Assembly: GCA_020747015.1 (NCBI GenBank)
Contig: JAGTJM010000044.1
Location: 124,001-188,000, forward strand
Direction: 5' to 3'
Length of the DNA stretch: 64,000 bases
Source: Pyrenochaeta sp. MPI-SDFR-AT-0127
Lineage: Eukaryota > Ascomycota > Dothideomycetes > Pleosporales > Cucurbitariaceae
Shown piece after piece: positions 9,778-20,984 of the stretch (position 1 is its first letter; each line of letters starts with the position of its first letter). Made by a program: the position numbers and the translations under genes. The notes under the pieces were generated by a model, which was not told the origin of the DNA, did no database searches, and saw only the letters and a list, made by a program, of their open reading frames with translations.

Positions 9778-10518
9778 CTATCCCTCGCAGATGAGGTCGA
9801 AGTCAGGAAATTGTGGATCCGGCCCAATGTTCGTACTCGCAATTGCACTCTGAAAGTCCTTGACCTGCGCATTCAGTTGCGCACTGTTGCACTGCGCTAT
9901 AGTCCTGCGTCAGCAAATGTCTGCTAAAGATGTAGCTACCCTGACATAAAAAGTACTAGAGGGGATGAAAGAAGAGAACGTACACTTTTGTTCATCGCAT
10001 TGCTGCACAGTCAATCCACCGCTCTGTCTCTTAGCTTTGCCTTTCTTCCGTCTGTTGCTCTCTCCATTCCCATTTCCGTTTCCGTTTCTATCTCCTCTAT
10101 TGTTATTGTTGTTATTGTTATTATTATTGTTGTTGTTGTTATTATTGTTATTGTTATTGTTGTTATTATTATTGTTATTGTTATTCCCATTGCCATTTGC
10201 ATTCGCAGTGTTGGCGCATATCTGGAACTGATTATCACAGCTTCTCTGTGCTGCGCTCTGGAAATCAGTAAACGTGTCCCCGTCCACGTTGAACGGTCTT
10301 TCAGAATTCCCGCTGTTGGTGATGGCGCTTGCTTGTGCGCCTCCCAGTGCGCCGTTGAATGACTGGAGGTTGGTGAGTTGTCGAAGGAAGAGGGTATGGC
10401 GAGGCATTAGCGACATCTCCCAGTCTGTCGAAATGAGCGCAGGCTGTGGTGAGGCATATGATAATGCTGGCAAGACGAGGTGCAGCAGCGAGAGCAGGGC
10501 GGGTGGGAGGAACTTCAT
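9778..10518 (-). CDS. Small secreted protein with 29-residue poly-Asn tract
   Basis: Two exons, 10518-9984 and 9896-9778, separated by an 87-bp intron (donor GTACGT, acceptor TATAG), give 217 residues. Residues 1 to about 22 are a signal peptide (MKFLPPALLSLLHLVLPALS). A conserved-looking segment follows (NVDGDTFTDFQSAAQRSC, then DNQFQIC), then the Asn run coded by 10185-10099, then RGDRNGNGNGNGES, a basic KR-containing stretch and a Cys-containing tail (QQCDEQK, ICEG). The F-DFQSA motif occurs once on each side of the insertion (TFTDFQSAA and VKDFQSAIA), so the low-complexity block seems to sit within one small domain. I recognise this as a type of small secreted fungal protein but know no function. 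Confidence 0.75.
10099..10185 (-). repeat. AAC/AAT trinucleotide microsatellite (coding)
   Basis: 87 bp of uninterrupted Asn codons, mixing AAC and AAT, within the secreted protein gene. Antisense, the same tract reads as long artificial Leu-, Ile- or Val-rich frames. Confidence 0.95.
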
Positions 10519-11393
10519 TGCGGCCGATTATGTTTGGTGATTACGGTTCGTGGGTGTAAAGGTGAGGAGCGCACAGCGCTTGTCGTCAGGCCGTCAAGTA
10601 GTCGTAGAAAGTGTGATCGTGGGTGTAATGGTGAGTAGCGACGGGCGCATATGTAAGCTCGCACTTAGAAGCGCTCGGAGTTGCGCATCACCGCGCCTAC
10701 AGCCCATCTCATGCGAGAGAAGTTTGGCGCTGGGCTGGCGTTGCCTGATTGGGAAGTGTGGTGGTGATGTTGCGACAATACTGAAACGCCAGGCACCAGT
10801 CTGCCCCCTGGCAATTTTCTCCTCTTGACCTTGTGTAAGAACCAAGATCTACTCGCATGAAGCACATTAAAATGGACCAGGGCATGATATGCATGAAGAC
10901 AGTGACGTCGGTGGTACTGAATGAAGAGTTGATCATTGTGACAGTCTGTTGATTTGTTTCGGGGTATGCTATGCTAATTTGACAGTGTCGCTCAATTACA
11001 ACTTGTAAACAGGCAATGAGGCAATTGCAACACCGCTGAGATGACAGGAGAATGACAGGACGGAAGATCTGGAATCTCCCAATATTGATACCACCTATGC
11101 TTGCGTGGTGCATCTAAAGAAAAGCGCCACACTGGGTTAGAGAGCCTGGAGGGCGCATAACGCCACAGGTATATAATGATGAAATAAAATAAACAAACAT
11201 GGATCCACGCCTGCAATGCACCGTAAAGTCAAATCGTGTCAAGGGGACCGACCACCTTGAGTCAATGTGTTGGACATGTACGCGCTCAGGATAGTCCCGC
11301 ACCTTGAACCTCTTCAAATAAGTCCGCAAAAATCGTTGACGTCGTGAACCGACCTATGCAGGTCGCATATGTACGCATCCTGCTACGGTCTGC
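10519..11393. other. Intergenic
   Basis: 875 bp containing the promoter of the minus-strand secreted protein and the 3' flank of the membrane protein. Overlapping short frames on both strands (10550-11329) show no domain or signal features. Confidence 0.5.
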
Positions 11394-12224
11394 TTAGAAG
11401 TTGGCAGCGGCGTTGGGGCGTCCACCGGGGTTGTGGTACTGTTCGAGGTTCGACTGGAAAGGTGAGGTGCCGTTGACATTTTGCGGCTTGTCTCCTAGGG
11501 CAGAGCCAGTGCCGAGAGTCATATCGTCGTCATCAGCCGAAACGTTGTTCTGGCGCTTCTTCATTCGCCAAAAGACGAGGGCGATGCCGCCAAGCAGAAG
11601 GGCACCTCCAACGCCGCCGACAACGCCACCGATAATGTTCTTGTTGGTCTGGCTCAAGCCGCTTCCACTGTCACCCGAGTTCTGCTGTGACGTAGGGGGG
11701 TCTGTGGTGACCGTCTGGCCGGTAGTGAGGGCGATGCTGCTAGTACCCGTGGAGGTGGTGGTGATTTCTTGCCCATTACTCACGGTTGTGAGGACGGTGA
11801 CGAATTCCTGGAGCGAAGTGGATACAAGATGAGAGGTCCGCACGATGGGTGTTGATCTTGGTGCCGAGGATGCTCCATTGCTGGTCGCTGGGGGTGCGCT
11901 CGTACGTGGCGACGAGGCACCGTTGTTGCCTCCGCTCGATGGTGCTGGTGTAGACTGCGCAGGAGTGTCGGATGTTGGCGGGTCTGGAGTTGGGTCTTGG
12001 GTCGGTGTGGGCGCAGGCGTCGATGCTGGTGGTGCGGACGTTGGTTGTCGGGATGAGGCGGGAGGAGCCGTCGAGGGTGTATTGCCAGTACCACTCGCCT
12101 GTCGCTTCTCGCCGTGGTGGAGGTAGTCTTCGATGCCGTCGATGTGTAGGTCCTCGAGGCGGAATGCTGACGAGAGCGCGGCGAGCGCGAACAAGGCTAC
12201 GAAGAACCAGAGCTTCCGCAACAT
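11394..12224 (-). CDS. Single-pass membrane protein with Ser/Thr/Pro-rich ectodomain (Mid2/WSC-like)
   Basis: Single exon, 276 residues from the ATG at 12224. There is a signal peptide (MLRKLWFFVALFALAALSSA), then about 170 residues rich in Ser, Thr, Pro and Ala likely to be O-mannosylated, then a transmembrane segment at about 196-219 (NIIGGVVGGVGGALLLGGIA), a basic stop-transfer sequence WRMKKR, and a cytoplasmic tail with an acidic patch (ADDDDM) ending in Asn/Ala. This is the architecture of fungal cell-wall stress sensors of the Mid2/Wsc group that signal to Rho1, but no WSC cysteine domain is present. The sensor role is inference from layout only. Confidence 0.82.
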   Translation of the reverse strand: MLRKLWFFVALFALAALSSAFRLEDLHIDGIEDYLHHGEKRQASGTGNTPSTAPPASSRQPTSAPPASTPAPTPTQDPTPDPPTSDTPAQSTPAPSSGGNNGASSPRTSAPPATSNGASSAPRSTPIVRTSHLVSTSLQEFVTVLTTVSNGQEITTTSTGTSSIALTTGQTVTTDPPTSQQNSGDSGSGLSQTNKNIIGGVVGGVGGALLLGGIALVFWRMKKRQNNVSADDDDMTLGTGSALGDKPQNVNGTSPFQSNLEQYHNPGGRPNAAANF

Positions 12225-12996
12225 GTTTGATGGAGTGTAGAAACAAAAAACGAGTGGATGCGTGGGATAATAGTGTTGGAGTTGGAGCGGGCCTGTTGCG
12301 ATGGGGCTGACGCGTTTCACGAAAAGTGTTCTAGTGGGATTAAAGGGTATCGGTGGCGGGCGAATAAGGCGGGTTTGCAGCGATTGTATGGGGAAGGAAA
12401 GGAACGAGGGCAGGAAGATGCAAAAACACAAGGAGAAAAGAGAGCCCAGCGGATGATCTGGGTGCTGAGTGATGGTGGTGCGTAGGCAGTGGAGCGAGCG
12501 GCAACCGTCGTGTTTGTGCCGAATGACCAGGCCCAAATTTAGTCTCTCCCTGCACTGCAACGGCAGGGATTCTGGCTGGCGGAGCGCACCGACTCACAGT
12601 ACGTGAGACCCTGCATTCCAACGTCGGATCCAGAAGCCTCATGCGAAAGAAAAAACTTCTTGAGCCCAACAGAAACAACCCGCGCCTGCAGAAGCGACTG
12701 GGTCACTGCATCGTCGTCCCACGCACGCCCAACGTGAATGTTTGCGTTGAATATCGCGCCGTCTCCAACCACCTCAGAAGCTTGCGAATCCGGCAAGTGC
12801 CATTTGTCAATCTTCAACCCCGTTCGGATCCGCCATTCGCTAGCCGGCGGCACCACCCTTGTTGCTGGGCATCCTGTCCCCGTCTGGACCTGCGTCATAT
12901 CCTTTGGCAGGGAAGCTTGCAGGCCGCTGTCGAGCTGAGGAGAATATTCTACCAATTACCACCTCATCCTCCTGTCGCACACACTTCACGGCAGAC
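12225..12996. other. Divergent promoter region
   Basis: 772 bp between the membrane sensor-like gene (minus) and the PQ-loop gene (plus). The overlapping frames seen here on both strands are not coding in character. Confidence 0.5.
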
Positions 12997-14189
12997 ATGT
13001 TCGCAGCCATCATGGCACACAGCCCGCCGCTGACTCTCCACGAGGCGCTATCGGGAGTCTTCGGTTCCATTTCGTTGGCTTCATGGGTCTTTCTTCTGGT
13101 ATGTGCAGCCTCGTCTTCAGTCATACACCTCGCAGTCTACCGTGTGCTGCTCTTCAACAATCTTTAGCGTCTTTGACTAGAAGCTGCCCAAGGCATTGAG
13201 CATGTCCCAGCCTCACCTTCACCCCCCATGCTTGCTCCTCATATGCACTGAACATGCCTCACACCATTGAGCACGCGATCAAGGCCATTACACTGAAACT
13301 AACAACATCAGGTCCCACAACTGATTGAAAACTACAAATCAGGCTCTGCAGACGGCATCTCCCTCGCCTTCCTGACGGTCTGGTTCATTGGCGATATCAC
13401 AAATCTCGTCGGCGCAGTATGGGCTGGTCTCGTCCCTACCGTCATTGCTCTTGCAATCTACTTTTGCTTCGCAGATCTCATTCTCATCAGCCAGTGCTTA
13501 TACTACAACACGAAGAACTCGCGAAGGGCGCGCAAAACATCGACGAGAAGTGAAGACAGCGTCGAGTCACCGCTGCTAGGACGTCGCGACTCCAGCAACA
13601 TTGGTCTTCCCGGCAGCCATCGTCGTGACTCAGCCGCCAGCCGTAGGCGCAGGGCCAGCTCTCTCCCCACAATCGCCGACGTCGAAGAAGGCGGCAGCGA
13701 GTGGGTAAAGAACGCGCTGAGCATCATTGGCGTCTGTGTTGTCGGTGCCGCTGGTTGGGCCATCGCATGGAAGACGGGCGTGTGGGTTCCCCAGCCCACC
13801 AAAGACGACACGGCAGGTACGGATGTGGCGCTTGGTGCACAGCTCCTCGGATATGCGAGCGCAGTGGCCTACCTTGGGGCTAGGATACCACAAATTATCA
13901 AAAACCAGCGAGAGAAGAGCTGTGAGGGCTTGTCGCTTCTCTTCTTCATGCTGAGCTTGTTGGGCAATGCTACATATGGCGCAGGGGTAAGTACCTCTCA
14001 ACATTCTCAGCTCGAGGAATATACTGACCTCGACAGATCATCTTCCACTCCACTGAAAGGGAGTACATACTCATCAACCTTCCCTGGTTGATTGGCTCTC
14101 TCGGCACAATGGCCGAAGATGTAACAATTTTCGTCCAATTCCGTGTTTTTGGTACTGGTGGTGACTCGACATCTGCTCTTGAAGCCTAA
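12997..14189 (+). CDS. PQ-loop vacuolar membrane transporter (Ypq/Stm1-like)
   Basis: Members export cationic amino acids or act as receptors at the vacuolar/lysosomal membrane. Three exons: 12997-13098, 13312-13986 and 14037-14189 (introns 213 and 50 bp), 309 residues. The first PQ loop reads VPQLIENYKSGSADGISLAF, the second RIPQIIKNQREKSCEGLSLL, each with the diagnostic Pro-Gln. Seven hydrophobic segments are visible overall, with a long hydrophilic loop rich in Arg/Ser between the two repeats that contains SPLLGRRDSS, a dileucine-like sorting signal. The first intron falls immediately before the first PQ loop. The start at 12997 gives a short N-terminus; a second ATG five codons later (MAHSPP) is an alternative. 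Confidence 0.9.
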
Positions 14190-14713
14190 GCAGAGGAGGC
14201 GAAGAATATCCCCCGCGGATTGTATATATGTATTGAAACGACTTGGATCCACGTAATTATGGGTTAGGTGTACGGTCATCACAAAAGTTTAGTCATTAGG
14301 TTGGGACATTTTAGTTTTACCCGTTCTGGGATTTGGGTAAGATATCTGGCGAGTTGGATATTTGCCATCGTGTTGTTACGACTTAGCTAGTTAGATGTAT
14401 GCTATCGCAATGAGTATTCATCAAATCGAATTTTCTTTGTCGAAAATGAGCGAGACAAGCGAGACTGAAACTTCATGATCTTATAATCTAGCATTGCTTT
14501 CAATGATACCGTTGTACCCATCCGCCATCGCCATTGGTTGATATAGACACCTCTTGGATATCTTGAGAACAGTCTATAAAGCGCCGGAAGAGATGAACAG
14601 AATAGTCAACTGAGATCTTCAAACGCGCTTTTCCTTGAACAAAAACGCAGTACACATCTAAACAGACGCCCGCGTTGTTGATTCCTCCACATAGCAAGGT
14701 GACCTGGGCGAGC
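14190..14713. other. Convergent intergenic region
   Basis: 524 bp between the 3' ends of the PQ-loop gene and asparagine synthetase. It is A/T-richer than the flanking coding sequence and contains no gene that I can support. Confidence 0.5.
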
Positions 14714-16849
14714 CTAAGCGGCGGTGTCATACTTCTGGTCGTGAATGGAAATGGCACTTGCACAATATTAGCACGGCACTCATGTCCGACAATCTGATTT
14801 TAACTTACCGTCCAGAAGGATCTGTCTGGTTGCTCCAAGTTGGCGTCCATCGCATAACAGTGCTTGCGCAGTAGCTCGGGAAATGTTCATCAAACATACA
14901 CCGGTACCAGTACGCCTCCTTGGTGTCTGGAATATCATCGCCCCATTCCTTCTTCGGGTTCTTCATCATCTCGTCTGTGACATGCAACTCGGCGTTGTCC
15001 TTGAGGGCGTCGATCCAGCCGTAGCCTACACCATCGGAGAACTGCTCCTTCTGTCTCCAGAGGATCTTGTCGGGGAGGTAGGGCTGTGTATCTGGTTCGT
15101 CAGAGGTATCAAAGGCCTTGCGCAGAATGTACTTCTCCATGCGCTTGTTCTTGAAATCAATGAGCTTGTCAGCCGGGTCAATGTTCATGGCGACATTGAG
15201 GAACTGCTTATCAAGGAAGGGAACACGAGCTTCGACACCCCAAGCGGAAGTTGACTTGTTGGCACGGAGGCAGTCTGCGAGATGGAGGTTCTTAACGCGG
15301 CGAATGCATTCTTGGTGGAAAGCGGCCTTGTCGGGGGCGTTGTGGAAGTAGAGATATCCGCCGAAGATTTCGTCACTGCCTTCTCCTGAGAGAACCATCT
15401 TGACACCCATAGCCTTGATCTTCCGACTGAGCAGGAACATAGGTGTTGAGGCACGGATAGTAGTTACATCGAAGGTCTCGAGATGGAAGATAACATCCGT
15501 AAGGGCGTTGAGACCGTCCTCAATTGTGAACGTGAAAGTGTGATGCTTGGTTCCAAGAAAGTCAGCAACTTCTCGAGCTGCAATGGCATCTGGAGCATTG
15601 GGGAGACCGATTGAGAAGGAGTTCAACTGTCCCAGAAGGAGATCTGTCTGAAGTTCGTTGGCGTCATCAATGCCCACGAGTTGCTCCTGTGTGCTGTGGA
15701 TGACTCCGTTGGACTCGGTAGCCCGCTTCCTTGTCGCCTCGTTCAAGCGAAGAGTTTCGCGCTGCGCAATTGAGGCTACCAAACTCGAATCAAGACCACC
15801 AGAGAGAAGCACGCCAAAAGGCACTTCTGCCATCATGCGCTTCCGCACTGATCGCTCCAATGCTGTCCTCAGCTCCTTGTAGTCTACAGGCGCTGTAGGG
15901 ATGTTGGAGGGCTCGATCAGCCACTTCGGGTCATAGTATCGTGTCAATTTGTCCGTCTTTGAGTCGTAGATATGACCGGGAGGGAACGAGATGATGTTGT
16001 CACAAACGGGATGCAAGCATTTAAGCTCGGAAGCGAAGAAGACAGCACCAGGAGTTGTGCTCGACCTGCCCATGTAGAATGTGGTTATTCCAATGGGGTC
16101 TCGCGCCGCAAGTACTCGATCTTGTGTCTTGTCGTGCAGGACCCAAGAGAACATACCGTCTAGGTGGCGGGGTGCCTCGACATCATGTTCGAGATACTAC
16201 CACATATCAGCACTTGTGCTGTCGCAAGAATGTCCTATATTTACCAGAGGAATGATGACTTCACAGTCTGAGTGTGTCTTGAAGTTGTATGGTTTCTTGA
16301 GGCTCTTGCGGATAATACGGTGGTTGTAGATCTCGCCGTTGACGGCCAAAGAGACGGTTCCCTCATCGTTGACCAGGGGTTGTGCGCCCGAGTCTATTCA
16401 TTGTAAGTTCTCATGCAACTACACATGTCGTGTGACCGCATACCGACGCCGACGATGCTCAAACGTTCGTGGACAAGGACTACAAGGTGTCAGTTCTACG
16501 TCAAGCCATAGTGCTCCCAGAAACTTACTGGTATCGTTCGCGATCCAGTTGCCACCTGTAATTATCAGTTTTCTTGCTCCTCGGTGCATTCAGAGTCATA
16601 GAGTGCTCACTCCAATCTGGGCCCCGATGTCGGACACTGTTCGCATTCAGTCAATTGAGCAGAACAGAACTGGCGAGAGGTGGACTTACGCCTTGCCCAT
16701 CTTCAGGGCGGTCGGCTTGAATTTCTGCACATCGGGGTGCCTTTGAATACGTTAGTGACCTAGCAAACATCTTCGCAGTGCGGCTCAGAGGAGCAATCGC
16801 AAAGTCTGAGGGCCGTCGCATACCTGTAGCAGGCAAAAATACCACACAT
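14714..16849 (-). CDS. Asparagine synthetase (glutamine-hydrolysing)
   Basis: Converts aspartate, glutamine and ATP to asparagine in the cytosol. Eight exons: 16849-16824, 16740-16690, 16636-16611, 16555-16529, 16479-16444, 16393-16245, 16196-14809, 14756-14714; 581 residues. The start MCGIFACYR places the catalytic nucleophile Cys at position 2. The glutaminase domain carries RHRGPDWSGNW, LSIVGVDSGAQPL and LAVNGEIYNH; the synthetase domain carries the pyrophosphate loop LLSGGLDSS. The last 14 residues, ending AISIHDQKYDTAA, come from a 43-nt final exon that is easy to miss because the previous exon runs into a stop at its own intron. The 5' half consists of tiny exons. One TGACTC element lies upstream (see promoter entry). 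Confidence 0.95.
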
Positions 16850-17714
16850 ATTGACGGCTGTGTTGGTGAGAGTGATGAGGAAGAAAGGAGGGAGTCACTG
16901 AGTAGAAGTAGGTGGCCACACGCGCCCTTAATCGCCGTTGAAAATAATTGTGAACAGTCAATCAATCAATCCGGCGAAGCATCGGGAACAGCCCCACCAC
17001 AACCAGCCCACCTATAGAATACCGTAAAGCCGCGGATGGCCGTGTGACTGTGCCCATTATCTCTGTGCTACAGGGATTGCAAACAATGACGCGGTAAAAT
17101 CTGTCGGGTCGGCCCAAACGCGCGGGCGCGCCTTGAACATGCATAACTGAAAGTTCCCCCACATTGACTCTGAGGTTTCGCGTTGTCGCTTATTGGTTGC
17201 TGCCCTTGTGATCACCCTCGCGTGGTGGAACGTTCTCCAGGTAGTCCCCACTCCTGTAAAGAAACCTTTTTCTTTGAGAACGGCGTGCTTTACTTTAATC
17301 ATCTCTAGATTTGGTGCTCTAAATGTGCAAAGCGAGGTGAATCGAGTCGGTCCATGTCAATCCATCACGCTGGAAGCAACGCCGTGATACTTCAAAATTG
17401 GTAGACAACAACTTCTCGTTCGCGTAGGTATTGATACATCGATGCCTCAACTCGGACTTGCTCAAGTGCTCAAACCACTGCTATTCCATATGCGTAACCA
17501 ACAGCAAGCCCAAGCGATCCCCAAAAATTAGCCACACAGGAAAAAAAAGTAATTATCCATCCGTCAATGATCCATTCAGCGCCTATCCTGTTCCTCCACG
17601 TGCTTTTCATACCGTCATCTGATACCCCACGATCTCGTCTCTTAGATCTGGGGTAGCTGTTGGCTCACGGCATGCCAATTAGCTCTTGCTATACGGGATA
17701 TTGCGGAGAGGCAT
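16850..17714. other. Intergenic upstream of asparagine synthetase
   Basis: 865 bp that include the asparagine synthetase promoter and the 3' flank of the Scs2 gene. No additional gene is evident. Confidence 0.5.
17165..17170. promoter_or_regulatory. Candidate Gcn4/CpcA half-element TGACTC
   Basis: TGACTC lies 316 bp upstream of the asparagine synthetase ATG. The core of the fungal general amino-acid control site is TGACTC(A); here the next base is T. Asparagine synthetase is a classic target of that pathway, which is the only reason to flag a six-base match. Confidence 0.22.
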
Positions 17715-18897
17715 TTAGAACAGGAAATAGGCGAGGAGAAAGCTAATTAGACACAGCAGGGCAGTAATGTGGATGGGAACGCCACCCGCAGGTGCCTGCC
17801 GGGCGTCCACAGCGGCCGAGAGTTGCCCTTTCGCTTCGCTCGTAGATTCAGGCTTTCGCTGGCGAAGACCGGTGCTATCGCCGGCTTGCTTTGTCAGCCT
17901 TGCAATCTGTGCCTTGGCCTCGTCAAGTTGGGCTTGCAAATTGGCCTGAGATGGTATGGCATTCTTCACGCTTGTCGCGGCCGCAGCGACAGTTGACTGC
18001 ACGCCACCGGAGCTGGCCGGGGTAAACGCCTCGTCCTTGTTGTCTCCTAGACTCTTGCTGTCTGCTTGGCGGTCTTCTCGAAGAGAGGCAGGTCCAGTGG
18101 CTTCTGGTCCACCACGCTGTGGTGTAACGGCTTCGGGTGATGGAGAGGAAAGTATCGACTCGCGGCTGACACCATTCGTCTTGGCCGGCGTTACTATAGC
18201 ATCGTCGGCTGGGAGGAACAGGACCCGAATCTTCTTCTCTTGGATCGACGATTTCGAAGTCTGCTCGATGTGTGACCACTACAAAAAGGAGTCAGCCCTA
18301 GGCCGTGTCTCACGTCTGTCGCTCGTAAAGATGATCATACCAAAGATCCAACATTGGTGAACTCCTTATCGGCAGTGACGAGAACCGATTGCACAAGGAA
18401 CTTGTCGCGGCATTTCGCATCTGGTGGTGGGTCCTCCTTCATGGCTTGAAGAAGGACTGTGCGCACACGTCAGTTTGCATGCACATAACCAGCGGGGTGC
18501 GCGCATAGAGGGGGCTTCATACTCTGAACTTCGACATCTCTGCCAGGTTCGATGCGTCCGCTGTTCGGTCTCACGCAGTATCTAATTATCCATCATCAGT
18601 TGCGGTGAACAAGAAGGGGGGGGGGTTTCGAAGACCGTACTGCTTGGGGGCGGTGGTTTTGACCTTGAGCGTGTCAGTCGCGCAATCCTGGATGCAAAAA
18701 TGGGGCCTAGGAATGCATAAAGAGGTCTGCCTACCTTGAATGCGACCGGATCGGAGTGAGGGTTCTTGAGGTGGAGGGTCTGCGAGACCTCATGCTGGAA
18801 GGGCCCTACCGGACTCAGTATCTCTAGGCACTTGTAAAATGCCTGCCAATTACGTACGCTTGAAGCCAAGCTCCACGGGATCGAGCTCGACGGACAT
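17715..18897 (-). CDS. SCS2: VAP/Scs2-type ER membrane protein (MSP domain)
   Basis: Tail-anchored ER protein that binds FFAT motifs at membrane contact sites. Six exons: 18897-18858, 18805-18735, 18663-18641, 18581-18523, 18456-18341, 18278-17715; 290 residues. The MSP domain spans about residues 1-125: MSVELDPVELGFKRPFQ, LHLKNPHSDPVAFKVKTTAP, then KQYCVRPNSGRIEPG and KCRDKFLVQS. A disordered Ser/Pro linker follows, then a coiled coil (LQAQLDEAKAQIARL) and a C-terminal transmembrane anchor (HITALLCLISFLLAYFLF). An intron contains a run of ten G near 18,616-18,625. The anchor at the extreme C-terminus and the exact MSP signature make the assignment firm. Confidence 0.94.
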
Positions 18898-19630
18898 GGT
18901 GAGGACACGATGGTGCAGATGTGCAGCGGTTGTTGTGTTGGTAAGCAGGTGGTGGATCGGCGGTTGCAGCGTGCGGCACGCGATTCTGCGAGGATAGGCA
19001 GGTACGACGGCAGTGTATTGGTCTGCTCGGTTGTTGCGGACACAGAGGCGCAAGAGGAGAATGTCTATACCGCTGCGGTGGGAGTAGGTAGGTGTTCAAG
19101 GTGTTAGGGTGTAGGATGTTCCGGGGTGGACCTCGCTTGAGATGACGTTGCTACTTGGAGCGTCTAGAAACCAGTGACGCTCTTGGAACCTGAACCGTTC
19201 CTTGTTGCTGCGGCTACCAGACAGCAGTTCCAAAGGCGCCGTTGGATGGAACCTGTTCCACAGAAGACGCTGTGAAAGCCCAATCTCCTGTGAATAAAAA
19301 TAATTCCAAGTCTCTCAGAGGTGCATTTTCGACAGAACCACAGAGCCAGGAACGCGCACGGGCGGTGATCTCATCCCACGGTTCCCCCAGATTCCATCAC
19401 TCACCTTCTATGCCCCGCTCCTGCCTGCACTTACTCTCCTTACACTTCGCCCAGGCAGACACAACCTCGACTCATATGATTGCTTAAATTATCTGCCTCA
19501 ACCTGCGAACAGACCCGTTGCCTCTACAAACAGTACCCCACCGTAGCTGTTCAGAGAGCTCCCTCAAGCTTCAAGACGCCCACACCCAAGCACATTCAAC
19601 GTCCCGCGTTCTCACTTCTCACTTCTCATA
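18898..19630. other. Divergent promoter region
   Basis: 733 bp shared by Scs2 (minus) and the UBX protein (plus). The segment from 19,490 to 19,630 is C/T/A-rich, as expected for a fungal 5' leader. No other gene is visible. Confidence 0.5.
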
Positions 19631-20563
19631 ATGGCAGGAGATCTAGATACGCTCATTGATATGGGATTTCCCAGCGACCGCGCCGAACTTGCTGTCAAAG
19701 CCACTGGCGGGTTGCAAGGCGCTATTGACTGGCTCGAGAAGAATCAGGACAAATCCATCGACGAAATCAAGGCTGAACAGTCGGCCGCCTCCGCCTCTGA
19801 CGAAGCGCCCTCCCTTAAACCTGGTGAAGAGGCGAAGTCCCTCGTCTGCGAGGACTGCGGCAGGAAACTTCGCTCTACCGCTCAAGCGGAGTGGCATGCC
19901 AGCAAAACCGGCCACGAGAACTTTGCTGAGTCAACTGAAGAGATCGCACCACTAACAGCAGAAGAGAAAAAGCAGAAGTTGGAAGACCTAAAGGCGAAGC
20001 TAGCAAGCAAGAGGGCTGCGCAGTCGGAACAGGACAAGGAGGATAAGAAGAAGAACGAGCAGATTCGCCTGAAAGCCACCAAGGAATCACAAGACATAAG
20101 GGAAGAGCTACAGAAAAAGGAGCGCTTGAAGGAAGCTCAGGCTAAACGCGCAGAGAAGAAAGCTGATGAGGACGCTAGAAAGCGTGTCTTAGCAAAGCTA
20201 GAGGCAGACAAGCAAGAGCGTAAGAGGAAGGCTGAGGCAGAGAAGGCAGCGCGCGCAGGCCAAGCTCCACCCCCACAACCAGTACAAAGTCCTCTAGCAA
20301 CTTCTTCTGGTCCCACGACAAGCAAGCCGGCGAGTGCGTATACTGAGGCGAGACTGGCATTACAGGGTCCAGGTGGCAGAATAACAAAGACTTTCCCAGT
20401 TGAGACTACACTCTTCGAAGTTGCACATGCGCTAGAGCAGGATGGTGTACAAGTTAATACCTTCACAACAAACTTCCCCAAGAAGACCTACGACAAATCG
20501 GACTTCGGAATGACGCTCAAAGAGGCCGGGTTGGTACCGAGTGCTGCTCTAATCATTGGATAG
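19631..20563 (+). CDS. UBA-UBX domain protein (SAKS1/UBXN1-like Cdc48 cofactor)
   Basis: Single exon, 310 residues. A UBA domain occupies about residues 1-40 (LIDMGFPSDRAELAVKATGG), followed by a C2H2 zinc finger at about 74-95 (CEDCGRKL then HASKTGH), a long highly charged Lys/Glu coiled coil (about 105-205), a Pro/Ser linker and a C-terminal UBX domain (about 230-310; FPVETTLFEVAHAL, then TTNFPKKTY). The UBX domain binds the Cdc48/p97 ATPase and UBA binds ubiquitin, so the protein should deliver ubiquitylated clients to Cdc48. The order UBA, zinc finger, coiled coil, UBX fits the UBXN1/SAKS1 group. Confidence 0.92.
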   Translation: MAGDLDTLIDMGFPSDRAELAVKATGGLQGAIDWLEKNQDKSIDEIKAEQSAASASDEAPSLKPGEEAKSLVCEDCGRKLRSTAQAEWHASKTGHENFAESTEEIAPLTAEEKKQKLEDLKAKLASKRAAQSEQDKEDKKKNEQIRLKATKESQDIREELQKKERLKEAQAKRAEKKADEDARKRVLAKLEADKQERKRKAEAEKAARAGQAPPPQPVQSPLATSSGPTTSKPASAYTEARLALQGPGGRITKTFPVETTLFEVAHALEQDGVQVNTFTTNFPKKTYDKSDFGMTLKEAGLVPSAALIIG

Positions 20564-20984
20564 AGCTTGTAGCACGAACTTCTTGGCACAAGTTCGCAAC
20601 AAGAATGTCCAACACAAGGCATATCTACACATATTCGGTGTTAGAGTCAATGATCGGGCTTCCCAGTTGAGACCTGATGTTGAGCCACCATAATGACCTT
20701 AGGACGAAATTGCATACAGTGGCGCCGCCGTGGTTCAGGACTGCGACAAAAGAGGCATATAGATAATGAAATTTATGGAAGAGTATTTGAAGTGGCTTGT
20801 AACGATTCTATAGTTTAAGCGATGTGGCGTGAATTCATAATACTCTAAGCCAGTCGCTGCGTTCAGCGATATGAACAATAGAGCTAGACGACAAGGATGC
20901 CTGTTGATGCATTATTGTCTCATACTCCCCAATGCCAGATGCTACAACCGTAATTCATAAAGCGCTCCTATGTGCAAATATTAT
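20564..20984. other. Convergent intergenic region
   Basis: 421 bp, A/T-rich, between the 3' ends of the UBX gene and the RecQ gene; nothing further seen. Confidence 0.5.

Noticed and set aside
9965..10362. Leu/Ile/Val-rich plus-strand frames across the microsatellite
   Set aside because: Artefacts of reading the Asn-codon repeat antisense.
16978..17300. Possible additional gene upstream of asparagine synthetase
   Set aside because: Only short overlapping frames without start context or motif.
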